From: Chryseobacterium arachidis | GTDB lineage: Bacteria; Bacteroidota; Bacteroidia; Flavobacteriales; Weeksellaceae | Direction: 5' to 3' | NCBI RefSeq assembly: GCF_900129245.1 | Contig: NZ_FQUT01000011.1 | Coordinates: forward strand, 1 to 64,000 | Length of the DNA: 64,000 nucleotides | Shown here: positions 25,783 to 35,164 of the stretch, one piece after another | Layout: each line of letters starts with the position of its first letter | Position numbering within the stretch: position 1 is the stretch's first letter | Translations under genes and position numbers: made by a program | Notes under the pieces: generated by a model | Seen by the model: the letters and a program-made list of their open reading frames with translations, nothing else | Databases searched by the model: none | Told to the model about the DNA's origin: nothing

Positions 25783-26829
25783 TTATAATTTGTAATGAAT
25801 ATTCGAAAGACCTTTCAATATCTCTGCACTCTGCTCCGGTGTAATATCACGTTGCGGTTCTGCCAGCATTTCATAACCAACCATGAATTTTTTCACTTCC
25901 GCACTTCTCAGCAACGGCGGATAAAAATGCATGTGAAAATGCCATTCCTGATGTGGTTTTCCGTCGGTTGGAGATTGATGGATTCCTGCCGAGTATGGAA
26001 ATGAAACCTCAAAAAGATTGTCGTATTTTGTGGTTAAATCTTTTAAAATTGAAGCTAAAGAAAGCTTTTCTCCTTCAGAAAATTCAATCAGATTTTCAAT
26101 TTTTCTTTTGCTCACGATCATTGTTTCGTAAGGCCAGATTGCCCAGAACGGAATTAATGCGACAAAATCCTCATTTTCAAGAATGATTCTTTCATTGATT
26201 TCCAGCTCTTTTTTCACATAATCTTCCAAAAGAGACTTTCCTTTTTCGTCAAAATATTTTTTAAGGTTTTCCTGGGTTTTAAGAACACTGGACGGAATAG
26301 AAGACTGCGCCCAGATCTGTCCGTGTGGATGCGGATTGCTGCAACCCATCACCTGACCTTTATTCTCAAAAATCTGAACGTGGTTGATGTAATCCAATGC
26401 TCCCAGTTCTTTATATTGATTTTGCCAAACATCAACAACTTTTTTAATATCATCAACCTCCATTTCTGGCAACGTAAGACTGTGATTTTCAGAGAAACAG
26501 ATTACACGATTGATTCCTCTTTCGGGTTTCAACGTAAAAAAATCCGACGGTTGCTCAGAAAAATCAACTTCATCTTTCATCAATGAACCGAAATCGTTAT
26601 CAAACACGTAAACACCATTATAATCAGGATTTTTCTCGCCGTTAACACGAACATTTCCTGAGCACAAATAGCAATCCGGATCATGAGCAGGAAGCTGTTC
26701 TTCTGATGTTTTTTCTGTTTGCCCCTGCCAAGGTCGTTTTGCTCTTTGTGGAGAAACAAGAATCCACTCGTCCAAAAGCGGATTATATCTTCTGTGAGGA
26801 TGATTTTTTTGATTAAATGACGAATTCAT
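25783..26829 (-). CDS. galT: Galactose-1-phosphate uridylyltransferase
   Basis: A 348-residue Leloir enzyme that swaps galactose-1-phosphate and UDP-glucose. Seen: YNPLLDEWILVSPQRAKRPW, the metal-site CYLCSGN, GCSNPHPHGQIW with the nucleophilic histidine of HPHGQ, and HQEWHFHMHFYPPLL. All catalytic residues are present. ATG 26844 (adding MNTKK) is an alternative start. Either start overlaps the end of galK, so the two are translated together. It is the distal gene of the galK-galT unit. Confidence 0.96.
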   Translation of the reverse strand: MNSSFNQKNHPHRRYNPLLDEWILVSPQRAKRPWQGQTEKTSEEQLPAHDPDCYLCSGNVRVNGEKNPDYNGVYVFDNDFGSLMKDEVDFSEQPSDFFTLKPERGINRVICFSENHSLTLPEMEVDDIKKVVDVWQNQYKELGALDYINHVQIFENKGQVMGCSNPHPHGQIWAQSSIPSSVLKTQENLKKYFDEKGKSLLEDYVKKELEINERIILENEDFVALIPFWAIWPYETMIVSKRKIENLIEFSEGEKLSLASILKDLTTKYDNLFEVSFPYSAGIHQSPTDGKPHQEWHFHMHFYPPLLRSAEVKKFMVGYEMLAEPQRDITPEQSAEILKGLSNIHYKL

Positions 26830-27997
26830 TTTCTTTGTATTCATTAATTCCGTCCGATATTTTTACTCTGTAGACTTTCATTTCGATGTCAAAAGCCTTT
26901 TTATATTTATCTGTAATTGTTGAAATCACATCATCTACATTTTCATCTTTAATAAGGTTAATGCTGCAGCCTCCGAAGCCGCCACCCATAATCCTTGACC
27001 CTAAAACACCATTTTCTTTTAAAGTTTCCTCAACCATAAAGTCGAGCTCATCACAGCTTACTTCAAATTCAGTAGAAAGTCCGGAATGGGTTTCATTCAA
27101 AAGTTGACCAAGATATTCGACATCACCTTCTGACAAAGCTTTTGCGGCTTTTTCCACCCTCTTGATTTCTTTGAGAAGATAAAAGCATCTTTTATAGGAA
27201 ATCTCACCCATTTCTGTTCTTACTTCGTCAAGCATTTCAAAACTAAAATCCCTGAATTTTTGTATTTCAGAAAACTTTTCCCACAATATTTTTTTGCCGT
27301 TGTCAACATCCCTCCTTCGCTCATTGTAACCGGAAGTAAGATGAGTATGTTTCATGCAACTGTCAAAAAGAACCAAGCTGTATCCATCGATATTGGCTTC
27401 AAAATACTGATGTTCCAAAGAATTGCAATCGAGCATGATCACTTTATGCTCTTTTCCGAAGACTGACGAAAATTGGTCCATAATGCCGCATTTTACGCCT
27501 ACAAAAGTATGCTCGGACTTCTGACCAATGACTGCTATTTCTTTTTTATTTAAATGTAAATCAAAAATTTCGTTGAGAATATAAGCAAAACCACATTCCA
27601 AAGCTGCCGATGATGATAAACCGGAACCCATCGGAATCGTACTGCTGAAAGCAATCTGCAGACCTCCGACCACTTTTCCTGATTCCTGAATGACATTAAA
27701 AACGCCCAACAAATAATTGACCCAGGTCTGTGAAACCGGAAACTGTTTTTTATTAACATCAAAGCTAAAAGAATCATTAAAATCTTTCGCAAAAAAAGTG
27801 ATTTTGGAATCATCCGTTTTTTTTACCGCAAAGCAAATATGTTTATCAATGGCAGCCGGAAGCACAAAACCGTCACTATAATCTACGTGTTCGCCAATGA
27901 TATTAATTCTTCCCGGAGCAAGAAAAATCCGTTCTGGGTCTGAGCTGAAAGCTGCTTGAAAAGCCTCTTTGGTATAATTGATTAATTTCTCCTGCAT
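26813..27997 (-). CDS. galK: Galactokinase
   Basis: A 394-residue GHMP kinase that phosphorylates galactose at C1. Seen: APGRINIIGEHVDYSDGF (substrate and signature 1), PMGSGLSSSAALE (ATP loop), the catalytic aspartate region CGIMDQFSS and GGGFGGCSINL near the C terminus. Length and motifs are complete. A promoter element lies at 28068-28075 with a leader of about 65 bases. The stop codon is inside galT. Confidence 0.97.
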   Translation of the reverse strand: MQEKLINYTKEAFQAAFSSDPERIFLAPGRINIIGEHVDYSDGFVLPAAIDKHICFAVKKTDDSKITFFAKDFNDSFSFDVNKKQFPVSQTWVNYLLGVFNVIQESGKVVGGLQIAFSSTIPMGSGLSSSAALECGFAYILNEIFDLHLNKKEIAVIGQKSEHTFVGVKCGIMDQFSSVFGKEHKVIMLDCNSLEHQYFEANIDGYSLVLFDSCMKHTHLTSGYNERRRDVDNGKKILWEKFSEIQKFRDFSFEMLDEVRTEMGEISYKRCFYLLKEIKRVEKAAKALSEGDVEYLGQLLNETHSGLSTEFEVSCDELDFMVEETLKENGVLGSRIMGGGFGGCSINLIKDENVDDVISTITDKYKKAFDIEMKVYRVKISDGINEYKENEFVI

Positions 27998-28067
27998 ATC
28001 AATAACTGCATTGTTCTTTTTGATTGATTCGTAAAGATAACGATATATTTTTTATTTATTAATTGTT

Positions 28068-28075
28068 CAAATATA
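28068..28075 (-). promoter_or_regulatory. -7 element of the galK-galT unit
   Basis: On the minus strand it reads TATATTTG, identical to the -7 elements before araB and the GH3 gene. It stands 71 bases before the galK start. The AraR-like arms seen at those genes are not present 14 bases upstream here. Confidence 0.5.
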
Positions 28076-28169
28076 TTATTATCTCCCAATTTGGTTATCA
28101 AATTCTTCAAGTTAACAGCAACCTGAAATATATTGCTTTGATATAATATTTAAATTTGATGATTTTAGA

Positions 28170-28823
28170 TTACTGCATTTTCTGTGAATCTTTGATGAAC
28201 TGCTCCAGACCGCTTGCTGTTAAAGGATGATTAAGCAATGACAAAATCGGAGGCAAAGGACAAGTTACGACATCGGCGCCAATTTTTGCACAGTTGATGA
28301 TATGCATAGAATGGCGAACAGATGCTGCCAAAATCTCAGTTTCATATCCATAATTATCGAAAATGGTTCTGATTTCCTGGATTAAATGAAGACCGTCTGT
28401 GGAAACATCATCCAGCCTTCCTAAGAACGGAGAAACGTAAGTTGCTCCTGCTTTTGCCGCTAAAAGAGCCTGTCCGGCTGAGAAAATTAGGGTGCAATTG
28501 GTGCGGATTCCTTTTTGGGAAAAATATTTGATCGCCTTGATTCCGTCTTTGATGATCGGAACTTTTACCACGATATTCGGATGAATAGCTGCCAATTCCT
28601 CGCCTTCTTTTATCATTTCTTCATAAGTTGTGGAAAGGACTTCTGCCGAAATATCGCCGTCTACAATTTCACAAATGTCTTTGTAATGCTTCAAAATAGC
28701 TTCTTTTCCGCTGATTCCTTCTTTTGCCATCAGGGACGGATTGGTGGTAACGCCATCAAGAATTCCCAGATCCTGAGCTTCTCTTATCTGATCAAGATTG
28801 GCAGTGTCAATAAAAAATTTCAT
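28170..28823 (-). CDS. tal: Transaldolase (short, FSA/TalC-type)
   Basis: A 217-residue class I aldolase-fold enzyme. K87 in IVVKVPI forms the Schiff base. The two positions known to separate transaldolase from fructose-6-phosphate aldolase are both of the transaldolase type: E61 in ISAEVLS (not Q) and F133 in VSPFLGRLDD (not Y). It links sedoheptulose-7-phosphate and glyceraldehyde-3-phosphate in the non-oxidative pentose phosphate pathway. A near-palindromic operator-like site is 22 bases before its start, so it probably responds to arabinose with the ara genes. Confidence 0.94.
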   Translation of the reverse strand: MKFFIDTANLDQIREAQDLGILDGVTTNPSLMAKEGISGKEAILKHYKDICEIVDGDISAEVLSTTYEEMIKEGEELAAIHPNIVVKVPIIKDGIKAIKYFSQKGIRTNCTLIFSAGQALLAAKAGATYVSPFLGRLDDVSTDGLHLIQEIRTIFDNYGYETEILAASVRHSMHIINCAKIGADVVTCPLPPILSLLNHPLTASGLEQFIKDSQKMQ

Positions 28824-28844
28824 AGATTATATTATTAATTTTAT

Positions 28845-28867
28845 TTAAGTGTTAAATTTACACTTAA
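28845..28867 (-). promoter_or_regulatory. Putative AraR operator before tal
   Basis: The arms TTAAGTGT and ACACTTAA are perfect inverse repeats around a 7-base spacer; extended to 11-base arms there is a single mismatch. It is the most symmetric of four such sites (others at 40071, 51016, 55883). Its TAAATTTA core is a weak -7 candidate with a TTG 20 bases upstream, so a bound repressor would cover the promoter. Confidence 0.65.
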
Positions 28868-28937
28868 TTTACAAAACAAACAACTTCCTGTCTTAAAAAG
28901 ATTCAGAAAGTTATTTGTTTAAGTTTAAATAGATTGA

Positions 28938-30968
28938 TTAATTGTGATGTCCCATATTGAGCTTGATTTTTTTTAAATCTTCCAGCTCGTGAACAGGTTT
29001 TTCGATATCAGACGGAATTGGTCTTTTGGAAAAGGTCTGAAAATACAAGAGACACGCATCTTTCCACCAAACGGCATCTTTTGCCTGAATTTTCAGCTTA
29101 TCCTGAACCTCAGAAAACCTTTGCTGATCAATATAAGCTTGCATTTTGTCCCAGGTTTTCTGATAATCTCTCACTTTGTGAACACCTAAATCATATTTGT
29201 AACACAACTCATCCCAAAGTGTTTTTCCGTCTTTCATTTTATAATCCCAAGGAACGTGGTGAAACCATAGAATCAAATTTTCTGGAGTTGTTTTAATATT
29301 ATTATATATTTCGTTAAGCGGTGGAAAATATTGCGAAACGGCATTGCTTCCGGTTTTTGTTCTGTCGAATCCGATTCCTTCTGCATTGGCCTGATGATAA
29401 TACACCGGCGACCAGTCGGGTCTTCCGCCTTTGTAATCGCCCCACGGTTCCGGACCGTAATGGTGTCCGCCGGCAAAAATGTGGTGAAGACCTAGCGGCA
29501 TCATATAATCTACGGCAGTTTCACGTGAAGTAAGCATTATTTCTTTGACCGGATTTATGAAGTTTTTATCATCCGTAAAAGTCATTTTAATCCATTCATC
29601 TGCAATCTGTTCTGATGACAAATTGTGATTCCAGGCCAGACGTCCGAAAGCGTACCAATTGGCCTGTGCGAAGTGATGTCCCGTCCAGTTTTTATCTTCC
29701 CCGATATTGGCAACTGCTGAAATGGCCGTCAGTTTTGCAGGTCGTAACGTTCCGTCCGTGATTTTAGCAATCGTAGAACCTTTTCCATCCGAAAAAGTAT
29801 CGCTGTCCAACGTTTCTTTGAATAACGGCGCCAGATAAACCAGATGATTGGCCTGTCCCAAATATTCCTGGGTAATTTGAAATTCGACCATTTCAGAAGT
29901 TTTTCTCAACGCTCCGAAAAGCGGGTTGAAGGCTTCTCTAGGTTGAAAATCTATAGGTCCATTTTTAATCTGAATAATCACATTATCCCTGAATTTTCCG
30001 TCTAAAGGAACAAATTCCAGATGCGCCTGTTTTGCGCGGTCATCTTTGCTCGGGCTGTACACGAATGCCCTCCACATCACAATTCCACCGTAAGGTTTCA
30101 GGACATCTGCCATCATATTCGCTCCATCTGCATGCGTTCTTCCGTAATCCTGCGGTCCGGGCTGGCCTTCGGAATTGGCTTTTACCAAAAAACCTCCGAA
30201 ATCAGGAATCAGTTTGTAAATTTCTGCCGCTTTATCTTTCCACCATTTCTGAACATCCTGATTCAACGGGTCAGAATTCTGTAATCCACCCAAAACTTTT
30301 GGTGAAGAAAAATTGACAGACAGGTAAACTTTGATTCCGTAAGGTCTGAAAATATCAGCTAAAACTTTGACTTTTTTAAGATAGTCTTCACGAAGCATAT
30401 TTGGTGAAGCATTCACATTATTCAATACTGTTGCATTGATTCCGATGGATGCGTTGGCTCTTGCATATTCTTCGTATCTCGGCGAAATTTTATTAGGTAA
30501 GTCTTCCCACTTCCAAAGCGAATGACCGGCATACCCCCGTTCAATGGTTCCGTCGAGATTGTCCCAATGGTTAAGAATTCTTACATCATAGGAAGGTTTT
30601 TCTTCAAGTTTCAGATTAGAAAAATCGGCTTTCTGCTGCTGTAAATTCAACAGGTGATAGCTTCCGTATAACAATCCTAAATCTGTTTTCGCCAAAATGC
30701 TAATTTTTTTCGGAGTAGAAACGATTTTATATCCGTCTTTAAAATTTTCCGGCAATCTGTCAATCTTTAAATCAATAGCTTGTCCTGCCCAATGTTGGTT
30801 CAGTTCTTTTTTGGCGATTTCAATAGTCGGACTTTTACTGTTTGAATTCACAATATTTCTTGGCTTCGGATTGACCGGATATCTCAGCCATAACTGACTT
30901 CCGTCTTCAGCAAAAGCCATTAACGGAATGATTAGAAACAGTAATATGTAATGTCGGAAATGTTGCAT
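28938..30968 (-). CDS. aguA: GH67 alpha-glucuronidase
   Basis: A 676-residue enzyme with signal peptide (MQHFRHYILLFLIIPLMAFA), so periplasmic. GH67 features: the N-terminal alpha/beta domain (to about residue 120), SYDVRILNHWDNLDGTIERG, the acid in VKANSEGQPGP, the aspartate and glutamate of NGPIDFQPRE and EFQITQEYLG, and GHHYGPEPWGD. It removes (4-O-methyl)glucuronic acid from the non-reducing end of xylo-oligosaccharides. Downstream of GH43 and upstream of tal on the same strand. Confidence 0.95.
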   Translation of the reverse strand: MQHFRHYILLFLIIPLMAFAEDGSQLWLRYPVNPKPRNIVNSNSKSPTIEIAKKELNQHWAGQAIDLKIDRLPENFKDGYKIVSTPKKISILAKTDLGLLYGSYHLLNLQQQKADFSNLKLEEKPSYDVRILNHWDNLDGTIERGYAGHSLWKWEDLPNKISPRYEEYARANASIGINATVLNNVNASPNMLREDYLKKVKVLADIFRPYGIKVYLSVNFSSPKVLGGLQNSDPLNQDVQKWWKDKAAEIYKLIPDFGGFLVKANSEGQPGPQDYGRTHADGANMMADVLKPYGGIVMWRAFVYSPSKDDRAKQAHLEFVPLDGKFRDNVIIQIKNGPIDFQPREAFNPLFGALRKTSEMVEFQITQEYLGQANHLVYLAPLFKETLDSDTFSDGKGSTIAKITDGTLRPAKLTAISAVANIGEDKNWTGHHFAQANWYAFGRLAWNHNLSSEQIADEWIKMTFTDDKNFINPVKEIMLTSRETAVDYMMPLGLHHIFAGGHHYGPEPWGDYKGGRPDWSPVYYHQANAEGIGFDRTKTGSNAVSQYFPPLNEIYNNIKTTPENLILWFHHVPWDYKMKDGKTLWDELCYKYDLGVHKVRDYQKTWDKMQAYIDQQRFSEVQDKLKIQAKDAVWWKDACLLYFQTFSKRPIPSDIEKPVHELEDLKKIKLNMGHHN

Positions 30969-30990
30969 TATTTTAAATTTTTGCTTTAAA

Positions 30991-31037
30991 TTCCATAGGT
31001 TTCACCTACGGCTACTTTTGTTGAACCCTTCGGGTTC
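30991..31037 (+). repeat. Repeat family C, copy 1
   Basis: A 47-base unit made of two mini-hairpins with TTC loops: AGGT-TTC-ACCT, then GAACCC-TTC-GGGTTC. It is identical to 47981-48027 except for four bases between the hairpins. It lies in the gap between GH67 and GH43. Confidence 0.8.
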
Positions 31038-31077
31038 CCTTTAATGAAAACAATTTAAGCATAAATAACAAAAAGAT

Positions 31078-32052
31078 TTACTTATTGTCTTCCAGCCCTT
31101 CAATGGTTTTAATTTTACCGTCGTTATCATATTCAATTTCCACAACCTTCATACTTCTCAGCCACGTTCTTCCACCACTCGGAACAGAATCGTGGAAGAA
31201 CAGATACCATTTTCCTTTAAATTCTACAATGCTGTGATGGGTGGTCCAACCCACAACAGGCGTCAAAATTTCACCCTCGAAAGTGAACGGACCGTAAGGA
31301 TTATCGCCTGTTGCGTAACAAATCAAATGCGTGTCTCCAGTGGAATAAGAGAAGTAATATTTTCCGTCGTATTTATGCATCCAGGATGCTTCAAAAAAAC
31401 GATGCTTATCGCCGTGAAGCAAAGGATTTCCGTTTTCGTCCAAAATCACAACATCTTTCGGTTCTTCACCAAATTCCAGCATATCATCCCTTAAAGCTAC
31501 CACTTTTGATGAAATGGCAGGTTCATTATCGGCAGGAAGAATGGCAGATTCGAAGGCCTTGTTATTTCTGTAACGTTGCAATTGTCCACCCCAGATTCCT
31601 CCGAAATACATATAATGCTTTCCGTTATCCTCAAAAAGACAAGGATCGATGCTGTAACTTCCCATCATCGGATGTTTTTCAGGAATGAATGGTCCATAAG
31701 GTTTATCGCTCACCGCAACCCCGATTCTGAAAATATCGTTTTTGTCCTTCAGTGGAAAATACATATAATATTTGCCATTTTTGAAAGCTACATCGCAATC
31801 CCATAACTGTCTTCCCGACCAAGGAATATCCTTCACCGAAAGAACAACACCGTGATCCGTCACTTCGCCATTTTCCACATCATCAAGGGAGAAAACGTGG
31901 TAATCGTTCATATCGAAATGGTCGCCGTTGTCGTTTTCTTCAATGCCGCTTTCACGGTCGTGAGATGGATAAATGTAAAGTTTCCCTTCAAAAACGTGTA
32001 CGGAAGGGTCTGCCATATAATCTTTCGGGAAAAGGTATTTTGCTTTGTTCAT
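31078..32052 (-). CDS. GH43-family beta-xylosidase/arabinofuranosidase, cytoplasmic
   Basis: A 324-residue five-bladed propeller with no signal peptide. GH43 acids: the base aspartate in YMADPSVHV (residues 12-20), the pKa-modulating aspartate in YSIDPCLFED, and the acid glutamate in RFFEASWMHK. WTTHHSIVEFKGKWYLF is typical of GH43. It would cut imported xylo- or arabinoxylo-oligosaccharides inside the cell, which suits the GPH symporter two genes upstream. The exact subfamily cannot be fixed by eye. Confidence 0.92.
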   Translation of the reverse strand: MNKAKYLFPKDYMADPSVHVFEGKLYIYPSHDRESGIEENDNGDHFDMNDYHVFSLDDVENGEVTDHGVVLSVKDIPWSGRQLWDCDVAFKNGKYYMYFPLKDKNDIFRIGVAVSDKPYGPFIPEKHPMMGSYSIDPCLFEDNGKHYMYFGGIWGGQLQRYRNNKAFESAILPADNEPAISSKVVALRDDMLEFGEEPKDVVILDENGNPLLHGDKHRFFEASWMHKYDGKYYFSYSTGDTHLICYATGDNPYGPFTFEGEILTPVVGWTTHHSIVEFKGKWYLFFHDSVPSGGRTWLRSMKVVEIEYDNDGKIKTIEGLEDNK

Positions 32053-32091
32053 TTTAGAGTTTAGATTTTTAGGTAATAGATTTTATTTTTT

Positions 32092-32231
32092 AACCACAAA
32101 AGTCACAAAAGAAATGAATGAAAATTTTAGCTAATCAAAAGTTCAAAAAAGGAAGCTGCAGTAGACGTTTTGCTTTTTTGTTCTTTTGATGTTCTTAGCT
32201 ATAAAGTATGTCTTTTGTTACTTTTGTGGTT
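32092..32231. repeat. 140-base imperfect hairpin between GH10 and GH43
   Basis: The outer arms 32092-32112 and 32211-32231 are inverse repeats with 20 of 21 positions matching; inside them a second, looser pair (TCAAAAGTTCAAAAAAG against CTTTTTTGTTCTTTTGA) is visible. It fills the 185-base gap between the two genes almost fully. Confidence 0.65.
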
Positions 32232-32237
32232 TAATAA

Positions 32238-33359
32238 TTATTTTTCTTTCGTTAATTGAATTAATTTCTCTACAACTGGTTTTGCCTGGTAATTTCTGTC
32301 GAATGGCAACGGATAATCGGTTCTTCCTTTTACAGGGAAATCGTTTTTCCAGGATTGATTGTCGGTAACGCCCCACAAAGTCACTCGTCTGATTTTATCC
32401 TGATGTTTCAGGAACAGTCTGAAGAAATCCAGATAACGGTTTTCCCATTCTTTTGTCACATTTTCAGGTAATCCTTTGGTGTAAGGATTCATTTTGGTTT
32501 CATACTCTACTTTGTCGGAAACGTTGGCTGAAGTTCCCCACGGTGAAGGCAGTGCGCTGATTTCCATTTCGGAAACGTTGATTTTTACTCCGGCCGCTGC
32601 GTAATCGGTGATTGCTTTTTCGTATTCTTCCAGTTTTGGATTGTCTAATCCTACGTGGGTTTGCATTCCAACCCCATCAATTCTAATTCCCCTGGATTTT
32701 AGATTTTTAACAATTTTGGTAACGGTTTTTACTTTTTCCGGAAACCATTCGTTGTAATCGTTGTAATAAAGTTCGGCATTCGGGTCAGCTTCCTGCGCAT
32801 ATTGGAAAGCAAGCGGAATAAATTCTTCACCCAGAATTTCGTAAAATTTGCTTTTGCGGTACGTTCCGTCTTCCATAATCGCTTCGTTTACGACATCCCA
32901 ACCTTTTACACGGCCTTTGTATCTGCCGACCAACTTTGAAATATGACTTTTCATTCTCTGTTTCAGAACTTCAGGCGAAACATCTTTTCCGTCTTTGTCT
33001 ACGAAAAACCATCTTGGTAATTGAGAATGCCAAATCAAGGTATGACCGATGATAAACATTTTATTTTTCTCCCCGAATTCTACGAATTTATCGGCATCAC
33101 CAAAGAAAAACTGTCCTTCCTGAGGTTGGATAAACATTGATTTCATACAGTTTTCCGCAACAATGGAGCTGAATTGCTTCTTGATGATTTCATCCGATTT
33201 TACATCAGTTCCGTCAATTTGCGGAAGGCTCATTGCGGTTCCGATGTAGAATTTATTTTTGTAGGCATCTTTCAGGGAATCTTTTGGTGATGCCGAACTT
33301 GCTGTTTTGCAGGAAACGGTCAAGGCTAAAATTCCTAATAATGCGGCTATTTTTTTCAT
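32238..33359 (-). CDS. GH10 endo-1,4-beta-xylanase, lipoprotein
   Basis: A 373-residue enzyme. The signal ends in the lipobox LTVSC (C17), so it is lipid-anchored, probably at the outer membrane. GH10 marks: NCMKSMFIQPQEGQF, HTLIWHSQLPRWF, acid/base E159 in WDVVNEAI and nucleophile E264 in VSEMEIS, then WGVTDNQSW. All are present, so it should cut xylan backbone. Downstream of the GPH symporter, separated by repeat elements. Confidence 0.96.
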   Translation of the reverse strand: MKKIAALLGILALTVSCKTASSASPKDSLKDAYKNKFYIGTAMSLPQIDGTDVKSDEIIKKQFSSIVAENCMKSMFIQPQEGQFFFGDADKFVEFGEKNKMFIIGHTLIWHSQLPRWFFVDKDGKDVSPEVLKQRMKSHISKLVGRYKGRVKGWDVVNEAIMEDGTYRKSKFYEILGEEFIPLAFQYAQEADPNAELYYNDYNEWFPEKVKTVTKIVKNLKSRGIRIDGVGMQTHVGLDNPKLEEYEKAITDYAAAGVKINVSEMEISALPSPWGTSANVSDKVEYETKMNPYTKGLPENVTKEWENRYLDFFRLFLKHQDKIRRVTLWGVTDNQSWKNDFPVKGRTDYPLPFDRNYQAKPVVEKLIQLTKEK

Positions 33360-33390
33360 TGTTAATTTTTTTATTAATTATCCTGAAACT

Positions 33391-33473
33391 TTAACAGGTC
33401 GCCTCTACGAGGCTTGATGGCTTATCTGATATATTGGCTATTAACAGTTCGCTCCTACGGAGCTTTTGCTATT
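33391..33473 (+). repeat. Repeat family B, copy 1 (paired mini-hairpins)
   Basis: Two units, each starting TTAACAG and followed after a few bases by a hairpin with loop TAC: GCCTC-TAC-GAGGC and GCTCC-TAC-GGAGC. The second is followed by TTTT. The element recurs at 49053-49136 with the same order and spacing. Confidence 0.78.
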
Positions 33474-33556
33474 TTGCTTTTCTTTATTAAAATTCTAAAT
33501 CTAAAGAATGACCCATATTGTCTTTAAGGGTAAAATTTGTTTTTATGCTGAATCTC

Positions 33557-33635
33557 GCAGCCCGGCTTGAACGGAGCTCTTTTTGTGGAGCAAAGCGGAA
33601 CAAAAAAGCGGGAGTGGAAGACGGATTAAGCTGCT
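33557..33635 (+). repeat. Repeat family A, copy 2
   Basis: From GCAGCCCGGCTTGAACGG to GACGGATTAAGCTGCT, with outer pairing GCAGC/GCTGC and an inner inverse repeat around TTTTTGTGGAGC and AACAAAAAAGC. It is closest to the copy at 48906-48990 and matches 1046-1124 in its ends. A spurious frame crosses it on the plus strand. Confidence 0.78.
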
Positions 33636-33652
33636 CAAACAATAAACCAATA

Positions 33653-35107
33653 CTAATCTTCTTTTTTCCTTCTTTCTTTGAGTTCCTGTTCGATTTGGGT
33701 TTCCATTTTTTTATTGATTTCGTAGAACATTAATAATCCACACGCCGCAAAGAACGGAATGGCCGGAAAAATACTGACCAGCATCTGAGCGCCGTTTGCA
33801 ACGGAATCCGGCTGGATAACATTTTCGGTTCCTTCGGATGAAATATAGCCGTAATGACCAATGATGGAAGAAACCAACGAACTTCCGATGCTCAACCCAA
33901 CTTTTAATCCCACCATCATTGCGGAAAAAATAATTGCTGTGGCGCGTCTGTTGTTTTTCCACTCGGAATAGTCGGCTACATCGGCAATCATTGCCCAAAG
34001 CAACGGTGTACTGATTCCGTAGAAAAAGCCGTGTAAAATCTGGGAAAGGAACATTAATCCTACCGATTTTGGCGGATAAAAGATGAATGCAACAATAAAT
34101 AAAGTTGAAATAAACAGGGAAGCGATGAACGCATCTCTTTTCCCGTATTTGTCGGCAAATCTTTTTGAGAAGGTAATCCCAACAATCATCATAATGATTC
34201 CGCCGGCATTGAAGAGCCCGAAACCTGCTGAACGAGGGTCTTCACCGAAGAAATTCATTCCGATTGAACTGAAAAAAGCGGTAATCGGCGAAATGAAATT
34301 TTTCAAAGAAGTTTCATCGACATAATTGTTGAAATAATAAACGTACGAACCGCCTTTCATTGCTAAAGTAATGAAAATCAAGGTTGTAACTACCAACATT
34401 ATTATCCACGGCTTGTTTTTCTTTAAATCTTTTAAATCGGCTCCCAAAGAGGATTCCTGTTCCGGTTTTGGAATGACTCTTTCTTTGGTGGTGAAAAATG
34501 TGATGAGCAACATAATCGTTCCGATAATGGCTAACCACGTCATTACAATTTCGATTCCGGCTGCTTTGTCGCCTTGCCCTGCCGATAAAATAATAGGCAA
34601 CATAAATACCTGAACAAAAAACTGTGCAAACATCACCGCCACAAAACGGTAAGAGGAAATGCTGTTTCGCTCGCCCATATCGCCTGTAATCACGCCGCTC
34701 AGTGCTGCGTAAGGTAAATTATTAGCGGCGTACAAGAGTAATAAAATTGTGTAAGTTGCTGCTGCATAAACCATTTTTCCCTGATACGAAAAATTGGGCG
34801 TGCTGAATGCAAAAAGTGCTGCTGCACCCAACGGAACGGCAGAAAATAAAATCCAAGGACGGAATTTCCCCCATTTGGTTCGTGTTCTGTCTGCCAAAGC
34901 GCCGACCAGCGGATTGAACCCGAAACCGGCAATGAGCCCGACGATCAAAGTAATGATGGAGGCGTCTTCCGGCTTTAATCCGTAGATATCGGTGTAAAAA
35001 TAAGCTAAGTAAGTCACCAAAGTCTGGAAAACCAGATTGGCCGCTAAATCTCCCAAACTGTAGCCGATTTTTTCAACGACAGATATTTTCTGAGATGGAT
35101 TGTTCAT
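33653..35107 (-). CDS. GPH-family glycoside:cation symporter
   Basis: A 484-residue inner membrane protein with twelve hydrophobic helices. It has GPH marks: EKIGYSLGDLAANLVFQ at the start, FNPLVGALADRTRTKWGKFRPWIL (loop 2-3) and FGKRFADKYGKRDAF-like central loop, and MIADVADYSEWKNNRRATAI in the second half. The family takes up xylosides, glucuronides and similar sugars with Na+ or H+. Placed among xylanase and glucuronidase genes, it should import xylo-oligosaccharides or aldouronic acids; that is an inference. Confidence 0.93.
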   Translation of the reverse strand: MNNPSQKISVVEKIGYSLGDLAANLVFQTLVTYLAYFYTDIYGLKPEDASIITLIVGLIAGFGFNPLVGALADRTRTKWGKFRPWILFSAVPLGAAALFAFSTPNFSYQGKMVYAAATYTILLLLYAANNLPYAALSGVITGDMGERNSISSYRFVAVMFAQFFVQVFMLPIILSAGQGDKAAGIEIVMTWLAIIGTIMLLITFFTTKERVIPKPEQESSLGADLKDLKKNKPWIIMLVVTTLIFITLAMKGGSYVYYFNNYVDETSLKNFISPITAFFSSIGMNFFGEDPRSAGFGLFNAGGIIMMIVGITFSKRFADKYGKRDAFIASLFISTLFIVAFIFYPPKSVGLMFLSQILHGFFYGISTPLLWAMIADVADYSEWKNNRRATAIIFSAMMVGLKVGLSIGSSLVSSIIGHYGYISSEGTENVIQPDSVANGAQMLVSIFPAIPFFAACGLLMFYEINKKMETQIEQELKERRKKED

Positions 35108-35164
35108 ATAGTTTATGGTTGTTTTTTAGATAAATAGATAATAGACTGATAGATGAAAGATTTT

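Noticed and set aside
28068..28112. AraR-type operator before galK
   Set aside because: The -7 element is identical to that of araB, but neither arm of the motif is present at the matching distance.
28170..28823. Naming as fructose-6-phosphate aldolase
   Set aside because: The residues that define that activity (Q and Y) are E61 and F133 here, as in transaldolase.
33518..33733. 71-residue plus-strand frame
   Set aside because: It is a translation of repeat A copy 2 running into the antisense of the symporter gene.
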